Source of the DNA: Pseudomonas sp. MN1F
GTDB lineage: Bacteria > Pseudomonadota > Gammaproteobacteria > Pseudomonadales > Pseudomonadaceae
Direction of reading: 5' to 3'
NCBI RefSeq assembly: GCF_009391885.1
Contig: NZ_VZII01000041.1
Coordinates: forward strand, 1 to 64,000
DNA length: 64,000 bases
The stretch's first letter is position 1; each line of letters begins with the position of its first letter. The translations under genes were made by a program, and so were the position numbers. Shown in pieces: positions 59,750 through 64,000 of this stretch. The notes under the pieces are model-generated. The model was not told where the DNA came from. It made no database searches and saw nothing but the letters and a program-made list of their open reading frames with translations.

Positions 59750-61816
59750 TCAGACATGCCCACTGCTGTTCACAATCCTCAAGCACAGTGCCTCGTAAGG
59801 GTCCAGGTTGATCATCAGCCGGCCATCTTCGCTCAGGTCGCCTTCGACCGTCTCGTTGATCATGTCCACCACCGGCCCCGGGGTGAAGCCGGTCAATTGC
59901 AGCGCCTCGGCAATCACCTCCTGGCCGAAGTTCAATGCGCTGATCTGGATACCACGCCCGGCCGGCAGCTCATGCACCATCACCAGCAGGCCCGGGCTGC
60001 TGACTTCGGGCACCAGCACCTGGCGGCTGGTGGCGATGCCATAGGCCTGGCGCACGGCCAGCAGTTTTTTCACCTGGCTGGCGAACGACTCGGGGTTGTC
60101 CAACTGGCTGTCGAGGCTGCCGTAAAGCGAGCGCGCGCGCGGCATGCCGCGCACCGAGGCTTGTGCCTGCGGGGCGAGCCCGGCCAGGTCGTAGCCGCCC
60201 CGGTGGATCCAGCGGGTATCACCGTCGACCATGCGCTCGGCCACCGCCTCGGCCGGCAGCGGCAGGGCGCCGACCAGGTCCCAGCCGGACAGCGCGACCA
60301 CGCCCGGTTGCATGGCGTTGTACATCACCAGCAGCAAGTGCACCTTCTGGATCAGCGCGATGTCCTCCGGGCTGATCTGTTCGAGGTCGCGAATGCCCAG
60401 CGCTGCGGTGATCAGGCTGGCGCTGGTGCAGGCGATGCCGTTGGTGACGAAGCGCAGGTTGTACGGCGCATGCTCACCCGACAGGCGTTCGTAGATTTCC
60501 TCGCGAATGTGCTCGCGAAGGATGCTGCCGGGCAGGGTCTGGCCCTTGTACAGGTACATGTCGTGGGCGTGCAGGGTCCAGAAGTGCACCAGTTCGACGG
60601 TCAGCTCGTCGTGGTTCTGCAGGGCGTGGATCAACGACGCCGGGTCGATGCCGAAGGCGTGCATCTCCTTGAGCATCAGGCGCAGGAATTCGGTGTCGCC
60701 GGTCAGCAGGGCATGCTGGTAGGCGGGGCGGGTGATGAAGTCGTAGGACAGGTCGGCACCGCCCTTGGACATCTGCGCGATGTCGTCGAGGGTCAGGTTG
60801 AGCTCCTGGAAGCTGAAGCCGCCGGCCTTGCGGATCATGCCGCCGATCAGCTGGTTGCCGACGATCGACAGCGGGTGGCTCTCGGACCAGGCACTGCCGC
60901 TGGCACGGGTTTCCACGCCGAGAAAACCGTTGGCATCCAGGCGCAGGCCGCGGGCCCCCAGGCAATCCAGCGCGTGCAGGGCGTCGCCGATGATCATCTG
61001 CTGGGCGGCAAAGCTGGGGTCGAGCCAGTTCAGTGACGGCTGGCCTTCCTTGAAGTAGTGCAGGTACACCCAGCGCCGGGTCTTGCCGTCGACCCCGGTA
61101 ATCGGCGCGGTGGCGCTCCAGTCGGTTTCCTTCACCCCAGGCTCGAAGAAGATCACCCGCTGCAGCTGGCCGACGATGTAGTGGCGCAGCTTGAGTTCGT
61201 CGCACAGCGCTGGCGCCAGGTTGACCGCATCACGGCCCGCAGGCACGTCGGGCAGCAGCGGCCAGTCCTCCTCGCGGATCTCGACCATGTGGTAGAGCCC
61301 GGGGTAGGCACCGTGGGCCAGTTCGGCCAGGCGAAAGTCCGCGCCCTTGCCGGTGTGCGAGGGGATCAGGTCGTCGATGGTCACGGCATTGTGCGCGGCG
61401 GCCAGGCGGCTCATCTGCACCAGCTCCTGCTCATTGCCGTAGAGCGGGTCGATGTCGAAGCTGATACGGTCGAAATTGCCGTCGATGCTGGGGGTGAAGT
61501 CACGCCCGCGCACGCCGCCAGACTGCTTGATCGGGCCGGTGTGGATGCCCTGTACGCCGATCTCCGACAGGCGCCTCCACAGCGCTTCGTGGCCGAGGGC
61601 CGCCAGTACCGAGCAGCCTTCGGGGGCGATGATCGCGTCGGGGTAGACCGTCAGCCACACCGAGGCGATCTCGGTGGCGCGGCGTGGCTGGGCTTCGGCG
61701 TAGGGGTTCTGCCACAGGCGTGACTGGCCGGAGTACAGGCGGGCCCGCTCCTGCGAGGCCTTGAGCATCGAGCGGTCTTCAAGCCATTTGAGGTATGACG
61801 GGTCGGGCTGGGTCAT
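59750..61816 (-). CDS. treS: GH13 trehalose synthase-like enzyme
   Basis: 688 residues, matching the P. putida single-domain trehalose synthase length as I recall it. GH13 regions: I VTIDDLIPSHTGKGADFR, II GLRLDANGFLG (nucleophile Asp), III FSFQELNL (acid/base Glu), IV LIHALQNHDELTVE. Expected to interconvert maltose and trehalose by intramolecular transglucosylation; a related glucosidase activity is possible. ATG 61816 (MTQPDPSYLKWLEDRSM). Ends 82 bp before ribE on the same strand. Confidence 0.85.
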   Translation of the reverse strand: MTQPDPSYLKWLEDRSMLKASQERARLYSGQSRLWQNPYAEAQPRRATEIASVWLTVYPDAIIAPEGCSVLAALGHEALWRRLSEIGVQGIHTGPIKQSGGVRGRDFTPSIDGNFDRISFDIDPLYGNEQELVQMSRLAAAHNAVTIDDLIPSHTGKGADFRLAELAHGAYPGLYHMVEIREEDWPLLPDVPAGRDAVNLAPALCDELKLRHYIVGQLQRVIFFEPGVKETDWSATAPITGVDGKTRRWVYLHYFKEGQPSLNWLDPSFAAQQMIIGDALHALDCLGARGLRLDANGFLGVETRASGSAWSESHPLSIVGNQLIGGMIRKAGGFSFQELNLTLDDIAQMSKGGADLSYDFITRPAYQHALLTGDTEFLRLMLKEMHAFGIDPASLIHALQNHDELTVELVHFWTLHAHDMYLYKGQTLPGSILREHIREEIYERLSGEHAPYNLRFVTNGIACTSASLITAALGIRDLEQISPEDIALIQKVHLLLVMYNAMQPGVVALSGWDLVGALPLPAEAVAERMVDGDTRWIHRGGYDLAGLAPQAQASVRGMPRARSLYGSLDSQLDNPESFASQVKKLLAVRQAYGIATSRQVLVPEVSSPGLLVMVHELPAGRGIQISALNFGQEVIAEALQLTGFTPGPVVDMINETVEGDLSEDGRLMINLDPYEALCLRIVNSSGHV

Positions 61817-61904
61817 TTCGCGTCCTCTTTGCGTGGCGGCACCGGCCAAGGTTATGACGGCATGGCGAGCGGATCGTTCGGCTTGAGGCTAGCGTGGCCT
61901 GCAA

Positions 61905-62708
61905 TCAATCATCTTTGCGCGCCTCGCTCAACAGCTGGTCAATCCGCCCGGCAAACCGCTGCAGCGCCGGCAGGTACTTCACCACCGCCTGATCGATACT
62001 CATCGCCTTGGCCACATACACCAGGTTCAGGCACCCCAGCAGCCGCCCACCCGCGTGCAAGGGCACGGCGATCGAGGCGATCTTCTCTTCCTGGTTCCAG
62101 GCCATGAAATTCTCCGCATAGCCCCGGTGGCGCACCTTGCGCAGCAGGTTGTCGAGCGTCACAGGGTCACGCGCCAAGCGGTATTCGGGCCCTTCACGGC
62201 TGGCCAGCAGGGCGATGATCTGCTCGCGCTCGGCGTCATCGCAGAACGCCAGGTAGGCCTGCCCGGTAGCCGTTGCCAGCAGCGGCAGGCGGCGCCCGAC
62301 CATGGAGCGGTGGAATGACAGCCGGCTGAAGCGGTGGGTGGTTTCACGGACCACCATGGCATCGACGTCCAGGGTGCTGATGTCGGTCGGCCATACCACT
62401 TCCTGCAACAGCTCGGCCAGCAACGGCGCCGCCGTGGCGCTGATCCACTGCTCATCGCGGAACCCTTCGCTCAACTCGCGCACCTTGAGGGCCAGGCGGA
62501 AGCTGTCGTCGGACTCGCTGCGGCGCACGTAACCTTCCTCCTGCAGGGTCTCCAGCAGGCGCCGCACGGTGGTGCGGTGCAGGCCGGTGAGCTCGGCCAG
62601 GCGGGTCGGGCTGGCACCGCCGTCGAGGCGGTTGAGGGCATTGAGCAAGGCCAGGCCACGGCTCAGCCCACGCACGTTCTTGTACTCGGAGTCTCGGTCG
62701 ATATTCAC
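61905..62708 (-). CDS. mhpR: IclR-family activator MhpR
   Basis: 267 residues. YKNVRGLSRGLALLNALNRLDGGASPTRLAELTGLHRTTVRRLLETLQEEGYVRR is the IclR winged helix; effector domain ends LVYVAKAMSIDQAVVKYLPALQRFAGRI. Divergent from mhpA with a perfect 17-bp palindrome between. MhpR activates the mhp operon with 3-(3-hydroxyphenyl)propionate. Length and context fit. Confidence 0.88.
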   Translation of the reverse strand: MNIDRDSEYKNVRGLSRGLALLNALNRLDGGASPTRLAELTGLHRTTVRRLLETLQEEGYVRRSESDDSFRLALKVRELSEGFRDEQWISATAAPLLAELLQEVVWPTDISTLDVDAMVVRETTHRFSRLSFHRSMVGRRLPLLATATGQAYLAFCDDAEREQIIALLASREGPEYRLARDPVTLDNLLRKVRHRGYAENFMAWNQEEKIASIAVPLHAGGRLLGCLNLVYVAKAMSIDQAVVKYLPALQRFAGRIDQLLSEARKDD

Positions 62709-62731
62709 AAAAAATCCTTATAAAACAATGA

Positions 62732-62748
62732 TGTGCACTAAGTGCACA
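62732..62748. promoter_or_regulatory. Candidate MhpR operator
   Basis: TGTGCACTAAGTGCACA, a perfect 17-bp palindrome. It is 24 bp upstream of mhpR and about 20 bp upstream of the proposed mhpA -35 element, where both an activator site for mhpA and an autoregulatory site for mhpR would be. Confidence 0.72.
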
Positions 62749-62765
62749 GCAGGGCGTTTTTTCAT

Positions 62766-62794
62766 TGTAGGGCAATCCGCAGCATTCCTATACT
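62766..62794 (+). promoter_or_regulatory. Candidate sigma-70 promoter of mhpA
   Basis: A -10 element TATACT at 62789-62794 and a weak -35 (TGTAGG or TTGTAG around 62765-62771) about 18 bp upstream, just downstream of the palindrome. A poor -35 is usual for activator-dependent promoters. Confidence 0.5.
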
Positions 62795-62834
62795 CGCCCC
62801 AACAACTACAAATGCCCTGACAGGGGAATACACC

Positions 62835-62909
62835 ATGCGCCATGCCTGCCTGCCGTCCTTACCCGTTGCCTGCGCCTTCCCATACCCAAGCGTAGCGTCG
62901 CGCCGCTAA
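62835..62909 (+). CDS. Possible 24-codon leader ORF before mhpA
   Basis: ATG 62835 with AGGGGA ten bases upstream; encodes MRHACLPSLPVACAFPYPSV then ASRR and stops at TAA 62909. It occupies the start of an unusually long (about 230 nt) mhpA leader. Could be a leader peptide or chance; no homology recognised. Confidence 0.35.
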   Translation: MRHACLPSLPVACAFPYPSVASRR

Positions 62910-63024
62910 TACCCGTACCAGCCATAACGCCCGTTCAACTGCCTTGCGCCTGCCTGCGCGATGGCGGTAGCGGCTTGCCTGGAGTTACCGGGAGCGCCGT
63001 CGGGCCGTGTCGAGGATTACAACA
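62910..63024. other. Remainder of the mhpA leader
   Basis: No further gene seen between the possible leader ORF and mhpA. The last bases, GAGGATTACAACAATG, hold the ribosome site and a CA-rich, Hfq/Crc-type motif at the start codon. Confidence 0.4.
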
Positions 63025-64000
63025 ATGAACACGTCACATCCAGATCACCCACAGGCCGACTACGCCGCTGACGTGGTGGTCATCGGTGCCGGCCCGGTCG
63101 GGCTGGCGATCGCCAACTACCTGGGCCAGGCCGGCGTGCAGGTGCTGCAGATCGAGAAGCTCGACCAGCTGATCGACTACCCGCGCGCCATCGGTATCGA
63201 CGACGAGTCGCTGCGCACCGTGCAGGCCATCGGCCTGGTCGAGCAGGTGCTGCCGCACACCACGCCGTGGCACGCCATGCGCTTCCTGACGCCCAAGGGC
63301 CGCTGCTTCGCCGACATCCAGCCAATGACCGACGAGTTCGGCTGGTCGCGCCGCAATGCCTTCATCCAGCCCCAGGTCGATGCCGTGCTGTACCAGGGCC
63401 TGGCGCGCTTTGCCAATGTGCGCACGCTGTTCTCCCGCGATGTGGTCGAGTTCCAGCAGGACGAGCACGGCGTGAACCTGCGCATGAACGGCCCTGAAGG
63501 CCGGCAGGAGACTGTGCGTGCCCGTTACCTGGTGGCCTGTGACGGCGGCAACAGCCTGATCCGCCGCAGCCTCGATATTTCCTTCGAAGGCAAGACCGCG
63601 CCCAACCAGTGGATCGTCATCGACATCGCCAACGACCCGCTGGGCACGCCGAACGTGTACCTGTGCTGCGACCCGGTGCGCCCGTACGTGTCGGCTGCAT
63701 TGCCCCATGGCGTGCGGCGCTTCGAGTTCATGGTGATGCCGGGCGAGACCGAGGCGCAGTTGAGCCAGCCGCAAAACCTGCGCAAGCTGCTGGCCAAGGT
63801 GCTGCCGGACCCGGACCGGGTCGAGCTGATCCGCAAGCGCGTCTACACCCACAACGCCCGCCTGGCCGGCCAGTTCCGGGTCAAGCGGGTGCTGCTGGCC
63901 GGCGACGCCGCGCACATCATGCCGGTGTGGCAGGGCCAGGGTTACAACAGCGGCATGCGCGATGCCAGCAACCTTGGCTGGAAGCTGGCGCTGGTGGCCA
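63025..64000 (+). CDS. mhpA: 3-(3-hydroxyphenyl)propionate hydroxylase (partial)
   Basis: The first 325 codons; the gene runs off the right edge (family about 550 residues). FAD motif DVVVIGAGPVGLAIANYLG (about 15-34), DG motif ARYLVACDGGNSLIRRSL and GD motif RVLLAGDAAHIMPVWQGQGYNSGMRDASNLGWKLALVA. PRAIGIDDESLRTVQAIGL is typical of MhpA-type hydroxylases. Adds the ortho hydroxyl giving 3-(2,3-dihydroxyphenyl)propionate for meta-cleavage. Divergent from mhpR. Confidence 0.9.
   Translation, partial: MNTSHPDHPQADYAADVVVIGAGPVGLAIANYLGQAGVQVLQIEKLDQLIDYPRAIGIDDESLRTVQAIGLVEQVLPHTTPWHAMRFLTPKGRCFADIQPMTDEFGWSRRNAFIQPQVDAVLYQGLARFANVRTLFSRDVVEFQQDEHGVNLRMNGPEGRQETVRARYLVACDGGNSLIRRSLDISFEGKTAPNQWIVIDIANDPLGTPNVYLCCDPVRPYVSAALPHGVRRFEFMVMPGETEAQLSQPQNLRKLLAKVLPDPDRVELIRKRVYTHNARLAGQFRVKRVLLAGDAAHIMPVWQGQGYNSGMRDASNLGWKLALVA

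Overview
The window is GC-rich chromosomal DNA that looks like the Pseudomonas putida group. Pointers are a PA4780-type RIO kinase, a near-exact PcaR operator in front of pcaIJ, OprD and TorF porins, a 688-residue single-domain TreS-like enzyme, and many short overlapping operons under LysR, IclR and PucR regulators. I see no rRNA, tRNA, CRISPR array, intact insertion sequence or prophage. It reads as a metabolic accessory region: a chain of small catabolic islands, each with its own transporter and regulator.

Layout. 1-4.3 kb: the end of a VasX-like T6SS effector gene, small envelope and hypothetical genes, and a DUF3300-DUF2950 pair. 4.5-8.3 kb: codB, a PucR-type regulator and codA, tightly overlapped (cytosine uptake and deamination). 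8.3-28.6 kb: a large aromatic catabolic island. It holds two NodD/NahR-type LysR genes, a GlcG-like protein, an amidohydrolase, a C-C-hydrolase-like alpha/beta hydrolase, a two-domain extradiol dioxygenase, a Rieske ferredoxin, an FAD monooxygenase, the DUF1302-DUF1329-YCF48-RND envelope module, an MFS carrier, the remnant of an SDR gene, a cupin, an FAH-family hydrolase, a DenD-like dehydrogenase, a cyclase-family hydrolase and a third LysR gene. The core gene set resembles, from memory, the flavonoid (fde) operon of Herbaspirillum. 28.7-38.1 kb: a sugar-acid-like locus (hydroxyacid dehydrogenase, RraA-type aldolase, SMP-30 lactonase, three MFS carriers, an OprD porin) next to an IclR gene. 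Four copies of one 15-bp pseudo-palindrome lie in its two divergent promoter regions.

38.1-42 kb: dsdX-dsdA-dsdC (D-serine uptake and deamination). 42.1-43.5 kb: pcaJ and pcaI under tandem PcaR boxes. 43.7-49 kb: a LysR gene divergent from a HutXWV-like ABC transporter, whose last gene is a histidase homologue lacking the Ala-Ser-Gly tripeptide that makes the MIO cofactor. 49-53.2 kb: a PACE exporter, a TorF porin, a secreted YtcJ-like amidohydrolase and a LysR gene. 53.4-56.7 kb: a RIO kinase, an AT-richer islet with an orphan membrane protein flanked by gene remnants, and a zinc-type hemB. 56.8-61.8 kb: proP, a frameshifted DUF1275 gene, a riboflavin synthase gene and treS. 61.9 kb to the end: mhpR divergent from mhpA (3-hydroxyphenylpropionate catabolism), with a perfect 17-bp palindrome between them.

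Three things tie the region together. Many catabolic genes carry A-rich AAYAAYAA-like motifs at their translation starts, as expected for Hfq/Crc carbon catabolite repression. Several promoters carry recognisable inverted repeats matching the adjacent regulator family. Three copies of a REP-like palindrome lie between genes at 49.0, 53.3 and 56.7 kb. The most interesting points are the putative flavonoid or aromatic island with its shared operator, the MIO-less lyase, the four-site IclR regulon, the SDR tail left in the operon, and the DUF1275 frameshift.
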